Assembly: GCA_019635635.1 (NCBI GenBank) | Contig: JAHBZB010000002.1 | Span: forward strand, 453,204-517,203 | From: Xanthobacteraceae bacterium | GTDB lineage: Bacteria > Pseudomonadota > Alphaproteobacteria > Rhizobiales > Xanthobacteraceae | Direction of reading: 5' to 3' | Length of the DNA: 64,000 bases | Shown here: piece after piece, positions 31,420 to 39,810 of the stretch | Layout: each line of letters begins with the position of its first letter | Position numbering within the stretch: the stretch's first letter is position 1 | The notes under the pieces: generated by a model | What the model was told of the DNA's origin: nothing | What the model saw: only the letters and a program-made list of their open reading frames with translations | Databases searched by the model: none | Program-made: the position numbers and the translations under genes

Positions 31420-31511
31420 TCGTCATGGCCGGGCTTGTCCCGGCCATCCACGCCTGTAAAACCTCTCCTCACGAAAGAGGTGGATGCTCGACACAAGGCC
31501 GGGCATGACGA
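31420..31511. repeat. Palindromic intergenic repeat, copy 1 (purF-SDR gap)
   Basis: Outer arms TCGTCATG (31420-31427) and CATGACGA (31504-31511). Inside is a strong hairpin with arms ATGGCCGGG and CCCGGCCAT (31425-31447), and an inner stem ATCCAC (31446-31451) with GTGGAT (31480-31485). A second copy flanks the other side of the SDR gene. The type is familiar from Bradyrhizobium-like genomes, from memory rather than from a search. Confidence 0.8.
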
Positions 31512-31519
31512 GTGAGGAA

Positions 31520-32260
31520 ATGTCAAAAAATCTCGAAGGAAAAATCGCGCTCGTCACCGGCGCCTCGCGCGGGATCGGCGCGGCGGTCGCGAAATCGCTG
31601 GCCGCTAAGGGCGCGCATGTGATCGCGCTCGCCCGCACCACCGGCGGCCTCGAAGAACTCGACGACGAAATCCAGAAACTCGGCGGCCAGGCGACGCTGG
31701 TCCCCGCCGACATCCGCAAGTTCGACGATCTCGACCGCATGGGCCAGGCGCTTTACGAGCGCTTCCGCAAGCTCGACATTCTCGTCGGCAACGCTGGCCA
31801 ACTCGGCGCGCTCTCGCCGATCCCGCATGTCGATCAGAAGACCTGGGACGAAGTCATGCAGGTCAACGTGACTGCGAACTTCCGGCTGATCCGCTCGCTC
31901 GACCTGCTCCTGCGCAATGCCGATGCCGCGCGCGCGGTGTTTGTCACGTCGGGCGCCGCGCATAAGTCCACCGCCTACTGGGGGCCTTATGCGGTGTCGA
32001 AAGCCGCGCTGGAGTCGCTGGTCCGCACCTATGCTTCGGAAGTCACGACCACGAACATCAAGGTCAACCTCTTCAACCCCGGCCCGATCCGCACGCGCAT
32101 GCGCGCGCGCGCCATGCCCGGCGAAGACCCGATGACGCTGACTCCCCCGGAAACGGTCGCGGAAGCGATCGTGGAATTGTGCCTGCCTTCCGTCAGCCAG
32201 AACGGGCAGCTTTACGATTTCCCGAAGAAGAAGTGGCTCGCCTACGCGCCGCCGCAATAG
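31520..32260 (+). CDS. Short-chain dehydrogenase/reductase (SDR)
   Basis: A classical SDR of 246 aa: cofactor motif VTGASRGIGAAV, GNAGQLG and the catalytic Tyr-Lys (YAVSKAALESL). An active-site Ser is expected in VTSGAAHKST. The substrate is unknown. The frame is open to 31484 and an ATG at 31505 is possible, but it lies in the preceding palindromic repeat; the ATG at 31520 gives the normal SDR N-terminus (LEGKIALVTG). SDR genes after purF are common in Rhizobiales. This one is bracketed by two copies of the same repeat. Confidence 0.85.
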   Translation: MSKNLEGKIALVTGASRGIGAAVAKSLAAKGAHVIALARTTGGLEELDDEIQKLGGQATLVPADIRKFDDLDRMGQALYERFRKLDILVGNAGQLGALSPIPHVDQKTWDEVMQVNVTANFRLIRSLDLLLRNADAARAVFVTSGAAHKSTAYWGPYAVSKAALESLVRTYASEVTTTNIKVNLFNPGPIRTRMRARAMPGEDPMTLTPPETVAEAIVELCLPSVSQNGQLYDFPKKKWLAYAPPQ

Positions 32261-32264
32261 ATTT

Positions 32265-32349
32265 GTCATGGCCGGGCTTGTCCCGGCCATCTCGATCAAT
32301 AACGCCCTGCCCTATCAAGCGAGATGCCCGGCACGAGGCCGGGCATGAC
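32265..32349. repeat. Palindromic intergenic repeat, copy 2 (SDR-der gap)
   Basis: The same architecture and orientation as the copy at 31420: GTCATG/CATGAC outer ends and the ATGGCCGGG/CCCGGCCAT hairpin. The inner stem differs: ATCTCG (32289-32294) pairs with CGAGAT (32320-32325), so both strands of the stem changed relative to copy 1. It separates the convergent SDR and der genes and may help terminate both. Confidence 0.8.
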
Positions 32350-32358
32350 GAAGAGAAC

Positions 32359-33786
32359 TCACCTGCGGTTCTTTTTCTTCCGCTTGCCGCGGTCGTCCTT
32401 CTTCAGCATCTTCTTCCTGAACGGATTTTCCGGCTCGCGGAAAGTAAACCGGATCGGCACGCCCGGCATTTCGAATGCCTCGCGCACGCCGTTCACGAGA
32501 TAACGCATGTAGGATTCCGGCAGCGCATCGGTGCGCGTGCCGAACAGGACGAACGTCGGCGGGCGGGCTTTCGCCTGTGTCATGTAGCGTAACTTAATGC
32601 GCGCGCCGGAGACCGCCGGCGGCGGATTCTGCGAGAGCGCGCGCTCCAGAAAGCGGTTGATGGTCGAGGTGGAAACGCGCTTGTTCCAGACCTCGTAGGT
32701 TTCGACCACCGCCTTCATCAGCTTGTCGAGATTGTCGCCGTGCATCCCCGACATCGCGACAATCGGCATGCCTTTCGCCTGCGGCAGCCAGTGGTCGGCT
32801 TCCTCGCGCAGCGTTTTCCCCATCGTCATTTCGGGTGCCGCCAGATCGCGCTTGTTCATGCCGATCACGAGGCCGCGTCCCTCGCGCATCACGAGATCGG
32901 CAATGCGCAGGTCCTGCTCCTCGAACGGCATGCTCGCGTCGAGCAGGAGCACCACGACTTCGGCGAAGCGGATCGCGCGCAGGGTATCGCCGACCGAAAG
33001 CTTCTCGAGCTTCGCCTGCACCTTCGCGCGCTTCCTCATGCCCGCGGTATCGAGCATCTCGAATTTGCGGCCACCGTATTCGAATTTCACTTCGATGGAG
33101 TCGCGCGTGATGCCCGGCTCCGGTCCGGTGACGAGGCGATCCTCGCCGATCAGCTTGTTGATGAGCGTCGACTTGCCCGCGTTCGGGCGGCCGACGACGG
33201 CAACGCGAATGGTGTCGGCGGGCTTTTCGGCTTCGGCTTTTTCCTCGGCGTCGTCTTCGCCGTCTTCATCAAATTCGGAGGCTTTTTCTTTTTCGGGGAG
33301 AAGCGCGACGAGTACGTCGTACAACTCACCCATGCCCTCGCCGTGCTCGGCGGAAATATTCACGGGCTCGCCCAAGCCCAGCGCATAGGCCTCGAGCGCA
33401 CCGGCCGCACCCGCCTTGCCTTCGCTCTTGTTCGCGACCACGACCGCGGGCTTGCCGGATTTGCGGACGATCTGCGCGAACACCTTGTCGTCAGGCAGCA
33501 GTCCCGCGCGGGCATCGACCAGAAACAGGATCGCGTCGGCATCCGCGATCGCGCTTTCGGTCTGTGCGCGCATGCGGCCTGCCAAGCTCTCCGCGCCCGC
33601 CTCTTCAAATCCGGCGGTGTCGAAGATGCGGAATTTCAGATCGCCGAGCTTGCCCTCGCCTTCGCGGCGATCGCGGGTGACGCCCGGCGTATCGTCGACG
33701 AGCGCAACGCGCTGACCGACAAGCCGGTTGAACAGCGTCGATTTGCCGACGTTCGGACGGCCCACGATGGCGATGGAAGGAAGCAT
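32359..33786 (-). CDS. der: Ribosome-assembly GTPase Der (EngA)
   Basis: A double-GTPase protein needed for 50S maturation. The protein (475 aa) has two G domains, with P-loops GRPNVGKS near residue 9 and GRPNAGKS near residue 205, the G3 motif DTAGF/DTAGM and NKSE/NKRD specificity motifs. A KH-like C-terminal domain follows, and the end is Lys/Arg-rich ([14 protein letters not shown]). An acidic linker ([16 protein letters not shown]) joins the G domains. It lies downstream of the small lipoprotein and the YfgM-like protein, all on the minus strand. Confidence 0.96.
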   Translation of the reverse strand: MLPSIAIVGRPNVGKSTLFNRLVGQRVALVDDTPGVTRDRREGEGKLGDLKFRIFDTAGFEEAGAESLAGRMRAQTESAIADADAILFLVDARAGLLPDDKVFAQIVRKSGKPAVVVANKSEGKAGAAGALEAYALGLGEPVNISAEHGEGMGELYDVLVALLPEKEKASEFDEDGEDDAEEKAEAEKPADTIRVAVVGRPNAGKSTLINKLIGEDRLVTGPEPGITRDSIEVKFEYGGRKFEMLDTAGMRKRAKVQAKLEKLSVGDTLRAIRFAEVVVLLLDASMPFEEQDLRIADLVMREGRGLVIGMNKRDLAAPEMTMGKTLREEADHWLPQAKGMPIVAMSGMHGDNLDKLMKAVVETYEVWNKRVSTSTINRFLERALSQNPPPAVSGARIKLRYMTQAKARPPTFVLFGTRTDALPESYMRYLVNGVREAFEMPGVPIRFTFREPENPFRKKMLKKDDRGKRKKKNRR

Positions 33787-33832
33787 GTCACGCCTTAGCC
33801 GCGATCAGCCGCGCTGACCAGCCCACGCGCCG

Positions 33833-34165
33833 TCAGCGGCGCTGTCCAGCCCATGGGTCGTCGCCGGTATTGGTGTTGGCGGGCGGCTGGTTCGGGCGCT
33901 GCGTCTGCGCGTCCGGGTTATTTTCCGGCATCTGCGACTGCGGTTGAAGCTGGATGTTGGAATTGGTCGGCTGCTGCGGCGGCGCGTGAAGCTCGACGCC
34001 CGGCACGCCTTCCGGAAACACCGCGCGGCGCTCGCCGGAAAGCGGCTTCTTCTTCTCGTCGAACGGGCTCAGGTCCTCGATCGTCTCGCAGCCCGCAAGC
34101 CCGAGCGAAAGCGGCGCGAGCACGAGCGCGATGCCGAAAGCGGATTTCAATTTCGCGCGCAGCAT
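33833..34165 (-). CDS. Short lipoprotein in the bamB position
   Basis: A 110-aa predicted lipoprotein. The signal peptide ends with the lipobox LAGC (Cys about 26), followed by ETIEDLSPFDEKKKPLSGER, a PEGVPGVELH segment and a Pro/Gln/Asn-rich tail without predicted fold. In Escherichia coli and many proteobacteria the gene between yfgM and der is bamB, a lipoprotein with an eight-bladed propeller; here only a short lipoprotein is present. The KKPLSGERR stretch after the lipobox is reminiscent of the mature N-terminus of alphaproteobacterial BamB, but there is no propeller. It is 5 bp from its upstream neighbour. Confidence 0.7.
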   Translation of the reverse strand: MLRAKLKSAFGIALVLAPLSLGLAGCETIEDLSPFDEKKKPLSGERRAVFPEGVPGVELHAPPQQPTNSNIQLQPQSQMPENNPDAQTQRPNQPPANTNTGDDPWAGQRR

Positions 34166-34170
34166 CGCGG

Positions 34171-34875
34171 CTACTTCTTGTCCTCGGCCTTCTTCTCTTC
34201 GGCCTTCTTCTGCTCGGCCTTGGCCGGCGCATTGGTGAAGAGCGCGGCCTGCAAACGCTGCGCGCGGTTGCGCAGGCCCGGCGGCGTTTCGGGATCGAAG
34301 GCGAGCTGGAGCAGGAGCTTCTGCGCGGCGCCCTGATCGCCGGCGCGCAGATGCGCGAGCGCCAGCAATTCCATCGCCGAATGGCGATAGGCGGACTTGT
34401 CGGCAAGTGCCGGCTGCAAACGCTTCTGCATCTCGGCGAGATCGGCGGTATCGACCGCGAGCACCGCGCCGCGGATGCTGGCAAGCTCGCGCATCAGGGG
34501 CTCGACCGAAGCATCGTTCGCAATGGCGTCGAAGGCGGCCGCGCCCTGCTTCGCATCCTTGCGGCCGAGTTCGGCGGCGGCGGAGAAACGCGCGAGCAGC
34601 TTGTAGGCGCCGGGCGCATCGGCGGCGATGGCGTTGAAGGCGGCAATCGCCTCGTCGGTCTTGGTCGCGTCGGCGGCGAGCTTCTGCGCGGCGACGAAAC
34701 GGTCGGACGCGGCTTCCGCCTGCTTGCGCGAGTAATATTCATAGCCGCGCCAGCCGGCCGTGGCGGCGACCAGCAGGAAGGCGGCGAGCGCGATATAGCC
34801 GCCGTACTTCTTCCAGATGTTGGCGAGCCGTTCCCGGCGCAGTTCTTCGTCTACTTCGCGGATGATGTCCGACAT
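34171..34875 (-). CDS. YfgM-like tetratricopeptide membrane protein
   Basis: A 234-aa protein with a short cytoplasmic N-terminus (MSDIIREVDEELRRERLANI), one membrane helix (about 28-46) and a periplasmic TPR-like region. It ends with a Lys/Glu repeat tail (KAEQKKAEEKKAEDKK). This matches the YfgM/DUF2133 type of ancillary SecYEG-associated proteins that hand substrates to periplasmic chaperones. It is followed by the lipoprotein and der, the yfgM-X-der order seen in other proteobacteria. Its promoter should lie in the 34876-35244 gap. Confidence 0.83.
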   Translation of the reverse strand: MSDIIREVDEELRRERLANIWKKYGGYIALAAFLLVAATAGWRGYEYYSRKQAEAASDRFVAAQKLAADATKTDEAIAAFNAIAADAPGAYKLLARFSAAAELGRKDAKQGAAAFDAIANDASVEPLMRELASIRGAVLAVDTADLAEMQKRLQPALADKSAYRHSAMELLALAHLRAGDQGAAQKLLLQLAFDPETPPGLRNRAQRLQAALFTNAPAKAEQKKAEEKKAEDKK

Positions 34876-35244
34876 TCAAAACCCTTAAAGAGCCACGCGG
34901 GGTGGCGCAGCCCTACCTGCCCGTATTTCCGTTAAAGCGGGCGTAAAATAGAGATGTGGGCGTATCGTGGCAACGCCCCCAACGAGGCATTTTCGCCTTA
35001 TTTTTCAATGGTAAAGCCGCGGCGGCGCGGAAAGACATGGTAGCACGAACCCCCGGGCGGCCGATCAACCAACCCGTTGCCTGCACACCCAGAGGGCGCG
35101 AAATGCGCCTGTCTTCGTCAATTCATTGGAAGTAGAGTCCGCACCGGATTCGGGCGCGCGGTTTCTGCGGCTTCGGCAGAATTGGAGCGGGCTATCCGAC
35201 ACAAAGAGAAATTTATTGGCGAAGAACGCGCGACGAGCACCGAC
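34876..35244. other. Intergenic gap upstream of the YfgM-like gene
   Basis: 369 bp without a convincing gene. The part nearest 34876 should hold the promoter for the minus-strand yfgM-lipoprotein-der unit. An open frame on the plus strand from 35077 into the small ORF at 35245 has no family resemblance. I see no tRNA fold, and no dyad worth naming. Confidence 0.4.
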
Positions 35245-35418
35245 ATGACACGCGACGAAGAAAAGCAAACGAGAGCGGAACACGCGCAGGAACTGATCAG
35301 CGCAATCGACTATCTGTTGCCGGCCGTAAACAAGCTAAGTCCGGCGGCTGCCCAACGTTTGGCCGAAGCGAACTCGATGCTTCAGCAAGCGCTTATCAAC
35401 GACAAGAACAAGAAATGA
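35245..35418 (+). CDS. Hypothetical 57-aa helical protein
   Basis: Starting at the ATG at 35245 the product is 57 aa, charged and probably all helix (MTRDEEKQTRAEHAQELISA, IDYLLPAVNKLSPAAAQRL). No family is recognised. The ribosome-binding site is weak. The frame is open upstream to 35077 but those residues look random. It converges on another tiny ORF ending at 35426, only 7 bp away, in a region more AT-rich than the rest of the window. Could be a real small protein or a chance ORF. Confidence 0.4.
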   Translation: MTRDEEKQTRAEHAQELISAIDYLLPAVNKLSPAAAQRLAEANSMLQQALINDKNKK

Positions 35419-35425
35419 GATTTAT

Positions 35426-35590
35426 CTAATTTGGTGCGGCAAGGATTCTTTTCGTTTCCTCGAGGGACTTTCTCAATTTCTCCGCAAGTTCGTCTTGTCC
35501 ATAGACCTCCGCTAAACGAATTACATCCTCCAGTTCGCGCTCCATCTTCTGAAGAGCTTCTCTGATCTCATCTTCTGTAATGCCTTGCAC
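35426..35590 (-). CDS. Hypothetical 54-aa helical protein, GTG start
   Basis: Read from a GTG at 35590, preceded at 8 nt by GAGGG, the product is 54 aa. It begins MQGITEDEIREALQKMEREL and continues with EDVIRLAEVYGQDELAEKL, ending ILAAPN. It has regular heptad-like spacing of Leu/Ile and many charges, as expected for a coiled or helical-bundle protein rather than random sequence. No ATG exists upstream in frame. No family is recognised; it might be a regulator or part of a small accessory module with the convergent ORF at 35245. Confidence 0.5.
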   Translation of the reverse strand: MQGITEDEIREALQKMERELEDVIRLAEVYGQDELAEKLRKSLEETKRILAAPN

Positions 35591-36046
35591 AACTACGGCC
35601 CTCGACTTGACGTTGGTGGGCTTGCTCAGAAAATTCGACGTAATTGATTTGCGCTCAATACCGGCACAACCCCTCCCCTTATGCTGGCACTTGAGTCATT
35701 GAGTCGACCTAACGGTATCTAATTAACCTCAAATTTTTTAGAGCGACTAGGGCTTACGCATACGGCACCTAGCACGCTCGAATTTCGCGGCCGTTCTGGC
35801 CGCCTAAAATTCGCGCATGCGTAAATTTTACTCCATCGAAGTACGAACACTCGTATTTACGAGTGCGTAGTTGCGACAGGAATGCAATTGCAACAGGAAT
35901 AATGAATACACTAACGCCGATGACACTGGCACAATCGGGCAATCAGCAAATTCGTTACAGCAGATAATAAACGAAATGCAGAGAGCCCAGCGAGGCCTTC
36001 TGCTGCTCATCCTCAACACGCCGTCCGAGGTTCGTCTTGTCTCAGG
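35591..36046. other. AT-richer intergenic region with inverted repeats
   Basis: 456 bp without a supported gene. The composition is visibly more A/T than the flanks (for example TCAAATTTTTTAGAG near 35730). It contains the nested dyads listed separately. A 63-aa open frame on the minus strand (35828-36019) is Cys-rich and overlaps a dyad; I do not accept it. The region looks like the scar of an insertion or a non-coding locus. Confidence 0.45.
35754..35865. repeat. Nested inverted repeats (cruciform-like) plus adjacent dyad
   Basis: Outer arms TTACGCAT (35754-35761) and ATGCGTAA (35817-35824). Inside, CGAATTT (35779-35785) pairs with AAATTCG (35807-35813) and GCGGCC (35787-35792) with GGCCGC (35798-35803) around a 5-nt loop. 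A second perfect 8-bp dyad follows at 35848-35865 (CACTCGTA/TACGAGTG). All arms were checked base by base. Confidence 0.75.
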
Positions 36047-36184
36047 CTAACAAGCCCACATCAGCCGGCCCGACTGGCATTCGTGAAAGCCGAACACGAA
36101 CAGCCCGATGATTGCCGCCACGACGAGGACAACGATCACCGACGCCTTGATCAGCGCCCGGACGGGGTCTTTCGCCGGTTTCAC
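36047..36184 (-). CDS. Tiny membrane peptide translationally coupled to panB
   Basis: The panB stop overlaps a GTG in a GTGA (36181-36184). Reading on gives 45 aa beginning [19 protein letters not shown]: a basic N-terminus, one membrane helix and a short tail with two cysteines ([11 protein letters not shown]). No family is recognised. The overlap and the positive-inside layout argue for a real, small single-span membrane protein made with PanB. An alternative is that it is a chance extension, as its codon choice cannot be judged from so few codons. Confidence 0.5.
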   Translation of the reverse strand: MKPAKDPVRALIKASVIVVLVVAAIIGLFVFGFHECQSGRLMWAC

Positions 36185-37032
36185 TTCGAGCCCGCGTCCT
36201 GCTTCGCCTTGTTCTTCAGCGCATAGACATGCTCTGCGGACGGGAACGAGCGGTCGCGAACTTCGTTCGCGTAGTTCGACACCGCCTCCTCGATCAGGCG
36301 GCCCATGTCGGCATATTGCTTCACGAACTTCGGCACGCGCGGCGACAGGCCGAGCAAGTCTTCCAGCACGAGGATCTGTCCGTCGCAGGCCGACGATGCG
36401 CCGATGCCGATGGTCGGCACCGCCACTTCCTTCGTGATCTTGACCGCGAGCGGCTCGGCCATGGCTTCCAGCACGATGGAGAATGCACCGGCGTCGGCAA
36501 TCGCTTTCGCGTCGTCGAGGATCGGCCCCCATTCGCTCTCCTCGCGGCCGCGGGCGCGGAACGAGCCGAGCGTATTGATCGACTGCGGGGTCAGGCCGAC
36601 ATGGCCCATCACCGGCACGCCGCGCTCGGTGAGGAAGCGCACATGCTCCGCCATGCGAACGCCGCCTTCCATCTTCACCGCGCCGCAGCCGGTTTCTTTC
36701 AAGACGCGCGCGGCGGTGTGAAAGGCCTGCTCGGGGCTCGCCTCATAGGTGCCGAAGGGCAGATCGACCACGACCAGCGCCTTCTTCGAGCCGCGCATCA
36801 CGGCATGGCCCTGCAAGATCATCATGTCGAGCGTCACCGGCACGGTCGATTCGAAGCCGTGCATCACCATGCCGAGTGAGTCGCCGACCAGCAGCAGGTC
36901 GACATGCGCGTCCAGCCAGCGCGCGGTGTGCGCGTGATAGGCGGTGAGCGACACGATCGGCTCGCGGCCCTTGCGGGCGCGGATGTCGGGCGCGGTATTG
37001 CGGCGGATGTCGGCGGCGTTCTGGATCGACAT
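36181..37032 (-). CDS. panB: 3-methyl-2-oxobutanoate hydroxymethyltransferase
   Basis: First committed step of pantothenate synthesis: transfers a hydroxymethyl from 5,10-methylene-THF to alpha-ketoisovalerate. The protein (283 aa) shows ISLTAY-type [44 protein letters not shown] and [20 protein letters not shown], covering the Mg2+ and ketopantoate sites. The length is normal. panC is not adjacent. Confidence 0.95.
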   Translation of the reverse strand: MSIQNAADIRRNTAPDIRARKGREPIVSLTAYHAHTARWLDAHVDLLLVGDSLGMVMHGFESTVPVTLDMMILQGHAVMRGSKKALVVVDLPFGTYEASPEQAFHTAARVLKETGCGAVKMEGGVRMAEHVRFLTERGVPVMGHVGLTPQSINTLGSFRARGREESEWGPILDDAKAIADAGAFSIVLEAMAEPLAVKITKEVAVPTIGIGASSACDGQILVLEDLLGLSPRVPKFVKQYADMGRLIEEAVSNYANEVRDRSFPSAEHVYALKNKAKQDAGSK

Positions 37033-37207
37033 GGCGGGCCTCCTCGTCGTCCTTCGGTCAGGCTTCGCGCGCGCGAGTTCGTGCTCGCGCGGCCGGTAGA
37101 TAGGAAGCGCTCTTTACAATGGAAGGGGCGCGCAAGCGAGTCTTTTGCTGCGCCGCGAAACTTCCCGGCGCGCCAAGCGTTAACCCCGCGAAACGGGGCT
37201 CTTCTCC

Positions 37208-38110
37208 ATGCCGGATTCCTACGACTGCCTGATCGTCGGCGGCGGGCCTGCGGGCCTTACCGCCGCGATCTATCTCGCGCGCTACCGCCGCAAGGTTTTG
37301 ATCGTGGACGCAGGCAAAAGCCGCGCGGCCTGGATTCCGACCTCGCACAATTACCCCGGCTTCGAGGACGGCATCGCGGGCAAAGCGCTGCTCGCGAAGC
37401 TGCGCGAGCAGGCTGCCGAATACGGCGCGGAATTGCGCGAGGGCGAAGTCGCGAAACTGGAGGAAGCGCGCGACGGCTTCGTCGCGACGGCGGATGGCAA
37501 AACCATCGCTGCGCGGCGCGTCGTGATGGCAACCGGCATCATCGACGAGACCCCTTCGCTGCCCGGTCTGCGCGACGCGGTTTACGAAGGCGCGCTTCGC
37601 TTCTGCCCGATCTGCGACGGCTATGAAGCACGCGGCCAGAAAATCGCCGTGCTCGGACACGCCGAGACGGCGTGGCGCAAGGCGCTGTTTCTGCGCACCT
37701 ACTCCCGCGACGTGACATTCCTCTGCATCGACAATCCTGACGACGCACCAGCCGAGTGCCTGAAGGCGCTGCGCGAGGCGAACGTCGCCTTCCCCGGCGA
37801 ATGCGCGACCGACATCGACAGAAGCGGCGAGCGGATCGTCGCCGTTCTGGAATCAGGCAAGAGGCTGGAGTTCGACGTACTTTATCCCGCGCTCGGCTGC
37901 GAAGTGCGCTCAAGCCTTGCGACTGCGCTCGGCGCGAAAGCGAACGAGACCGGAAACCTGCTCGTGAATGACTGCCAGTTGACGTCAGTGAAAGGCATCT
38001 ATGCCGCGGGCGACGTGGTTTCGGACCTGCACCAGATCAGCGTCGGAATCGGCCACGCCGCGATCGCGGCCACGAAAATCCATAACGAACTGGAGCGGAA
38101 TTTGGCTTGA
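37208..38110 (+). CDS. Thioredoxin-reductase-like FAD oxidoreductase
   Basis: A 300-aa flavoprotein: FAD motif [20 protein letters not shown]-type [12 protein letters not shown], redox-active CPIC (Cys133, Cys136) in FCPICDGYE and the C-terminal [15 protein letters not shown]. It resembles TrxB, but the second dinucleotide motif, normally GGGxSAxEEA, reads [11 protein letters not shown], so NADPH binding may be altered. Several rhizobial TrxB-like proteins are not true thioredoxin reductases. It stands alone, divergent from panB and convergent with prfC. Confidence 0.8.
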   Translation: MPDSYDCLIVGGGPAGLTAAIYLARYRRKVLIVDAGKSRAAWIPTSHNYPGFEDGIAGKALLAKLREQAAEYGAELREGEVAKLEEARDGFVATADGKTIAARRVVMATGIIDETPSLPGLRDAVYEGALRFCPICDGYEARGQKIAVLGHAETAWRKALFLRTYSRDVTFLCIDNPDDAPAECLKALREANVAFPGECATDIDRSGERIVAVLESGKRLEFDVLYPALGCEVRSSLATALGAKANETGNLLVNDCQLTSVKGIYAAGDVVSDLHQISVGIGHAAIAATKIHNELERNLA

Positions 38111-38117
38111 GCGACGC

Positions 38118-39731
38118 CTAAGCCGCCTTCTTCACGTCCTTGATATCCGAGAACACCACGCCGGGCGCGCGCTCGCGCGTATAGTCGAGGTCGAAGTTGG
38201 ACTTCGCCATGAACACCGGATCGCCGTCGAGGTCGGAGGCCATCGAGAAGTTCTTCGCGGTGATGAAGGCATCCAGCTTCACGCGGTCTTCCGCCGAGAC
38301 CCAGCGCGCGAGATCGAACTCGCTCTGCTCCAGCGAAATCTGGAGCCCGTATTCGGCATCCAGCCGCGCTTTGAGCACGTCGAGCTGCAACGGTCCGACC
38401 ACGCCGACGAGTGCCGGCGCGCCATCCATCGGCTGGAACACCTGCACCACACCCTCTTCCGCGAGCTGCTGCAACGCCTCTTTCAGCTTCTTCGCTTTCA
38501 TGGGATCGCCGAGCTTCACGCGGCGGATGATTTCCGGCGCGAACGAAGGCACGCCGACGAAATTGATCGCCTCGCCTTCGGTCAGCGTATCGCCGATCCG
38601 GAGCACGCCGTGGTTCGGAATGCCGACCACGTCGCCGGCATAAGCTTCTTCCGCGAGCGCGCGGTCTTTGGCGAAGAAGAACTGCGGCGCGTTCAGCGCC
38701 ATCAGCTTCTCGGTGCGCGCGACCTTCACCTTCATGCCGCGCGAGAGCTTGCCGGAGCAGAGCCGCGCGAAGGCGATGCGGTCGCGATGGTTCGGGTCCA
38801 TGTTTGCCTGAATCTTGAACACGAACGCGGTGAGCTTGTTCTCCGCCGCCTCCACCGTGCGCTTGTCGGCGACCTGCGCGCGCGGCTGCGGCGCATAATC
38901 GCCGAGCGCTTCGAGCAAATCGCGCACGCCGAAATTCTTCAGCGCGGAGCCGAAGAACACAGGCGCAAGATGCCCCTCGCGGAACGGAGCAAGCTCGAAT
39001 TTCTTGGTGCCTTCCTTGGCGAGCATCAGTTCTTCTTCGAGCGCCGCCGCATCCAGATTGGCGCCGAGCGCCGCCATCGCAGCCGCGTCCATCTTCTCGC
39101 GCGGCGCGTTCGCGTCGGCCTCAAGACGGCGCACGCCGCCACTCGACAATTCCACTGTGCCCGCAAAATCCCTGCCCCGCCCGATCGGCCAGGTCACGGG
39201 TGCGGTGTCGAGCGCAAGCGTCTTTTCGATCTCGTCGAGTATCTCGAACGGGTCGCGGCTCTCGCGATCCATCTTGTTGATGAAGGTGACGATCGGAATG
39301 TCGCGAAGGCGACAAACCTCGAACAGTTTCCGCGTGCGCGCTTCGATGCCTTTCGCGGCGTCGATCACCATGACGGCGCTATCGACCGCGGTCAGCGTGC
39401 GGTAGGTGTCTTCGGAAAAGTCCTCGTGGCCCGGCGTGTCGAGGAGATTAAAGACCAGACCGCCGAACTCGAAGGTCATCACCGAGGTCACGACCGAAAT
39501 GCCGCGTTCGCGCTCGATCGCCATCCAGTCCGAGCGCGTGTTGATGCGGTTCTTCTTCGCCTTCACCTCGCCCGCCAGGTTGATCGCACCACCGAACAGC
39601 AAGAGCTTCTCGGTCAGCGTGGTCTTGCCGGCGTCGGGGTGCGAGATGATCGCGAACGTCCGCCGGCGCGCGACTTCGCGCTCGATCGGCGTCTCGTTGG
39701 CTCGGGAGTGGGTTAAGGAAGTGTCGGACAT
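38118..39731 (-). CDS. prfC: Peptide chain release factor 3
   Basis: A translational GTPase that recycles RF1/RF2. The protein (537 aa) shows P-loop SHPDAGKTTLTEKLLL, switch II LDTPGHEDFSEDTYR, NKMD specificity and the typical RF3 C-terminal domains. Motifs and length are normal. It is convergent with the flavoprotein gene, with a 7-bp gap between stops, and divergent from the phosphoesterase gene downstream. Confidence 0.96.
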   Translation of the reverse strand: MSDTSLTHSRANETPIEREVARRRTFAIISHPDAGKTTLTEKLLLFGGAINLAGEVKAKKNRINTRSDWMAIERERGISVVTSVMTFEFGGLVFNLLDTPGHEDFSEDTYRTLTAVDSAVMVIDAAKGIEARTRKLFEVCRLRDIPIVTFINKMDRESRDPFEILDEIEKTLALDTAPVTWPIGRGRDFAGTVELSSGGVRRLEADANAPREKMDAAAMAALGANLDAAALEEELMLAKEGTKKFELAPFREGHLAPVFFGSALKNFGVRDLLEALGDYAPQPRAQVADKRTVEAAENKLTAFVFKIQANMDPNHRDRIAFARLCSGKLSRGMKVKVARTEKLMALNAPQFFFAKDRALAEEAYAGDVVGIPNHGVLRIGDTLTEGEAINFVGVPSFAPEIIRRVKLGDPMKAKKLKEALQQLAEEGVVQVFQPMDGAPALVGVVGPLQLDVLKARLDAEYGLQISLEQSEFDLARWVSAEDRVKLDAFITAKNFSMASDLDGDPVFMAKSNFDLDYTRERAPGVVFSDIKDVKKAA

Positions 39732-39810
39732 GGCTTTATTTCAGGCGCGGAGTGCATCCCCGATCCGGGCCATTGGGTCAAGCCCGGCGAGCGGCTAGGA
39801 TCGCGAATCA

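Noticed and set aside
35077..35244. Longer form of the 57-aa ORF
   Set aside because: The first 56 residues are Arg/Ala-rich with no ribosome-binding site and look like out-of-frame GC-rich sequence.
35828..36019. 63-aa minus-strand ORF in the AT-richer gap
   Set aside because: Cys-rich, overlaps the dyad at 35848, no acceptable ribosome-binding site spacing and no family resemblance; more likely a chance ORF.
38001..39716. 571-aa plus-strand ORF opposite prfC
   Set aside because: Shadow frame of prfC; the prfC frame has all GTPase motifs.
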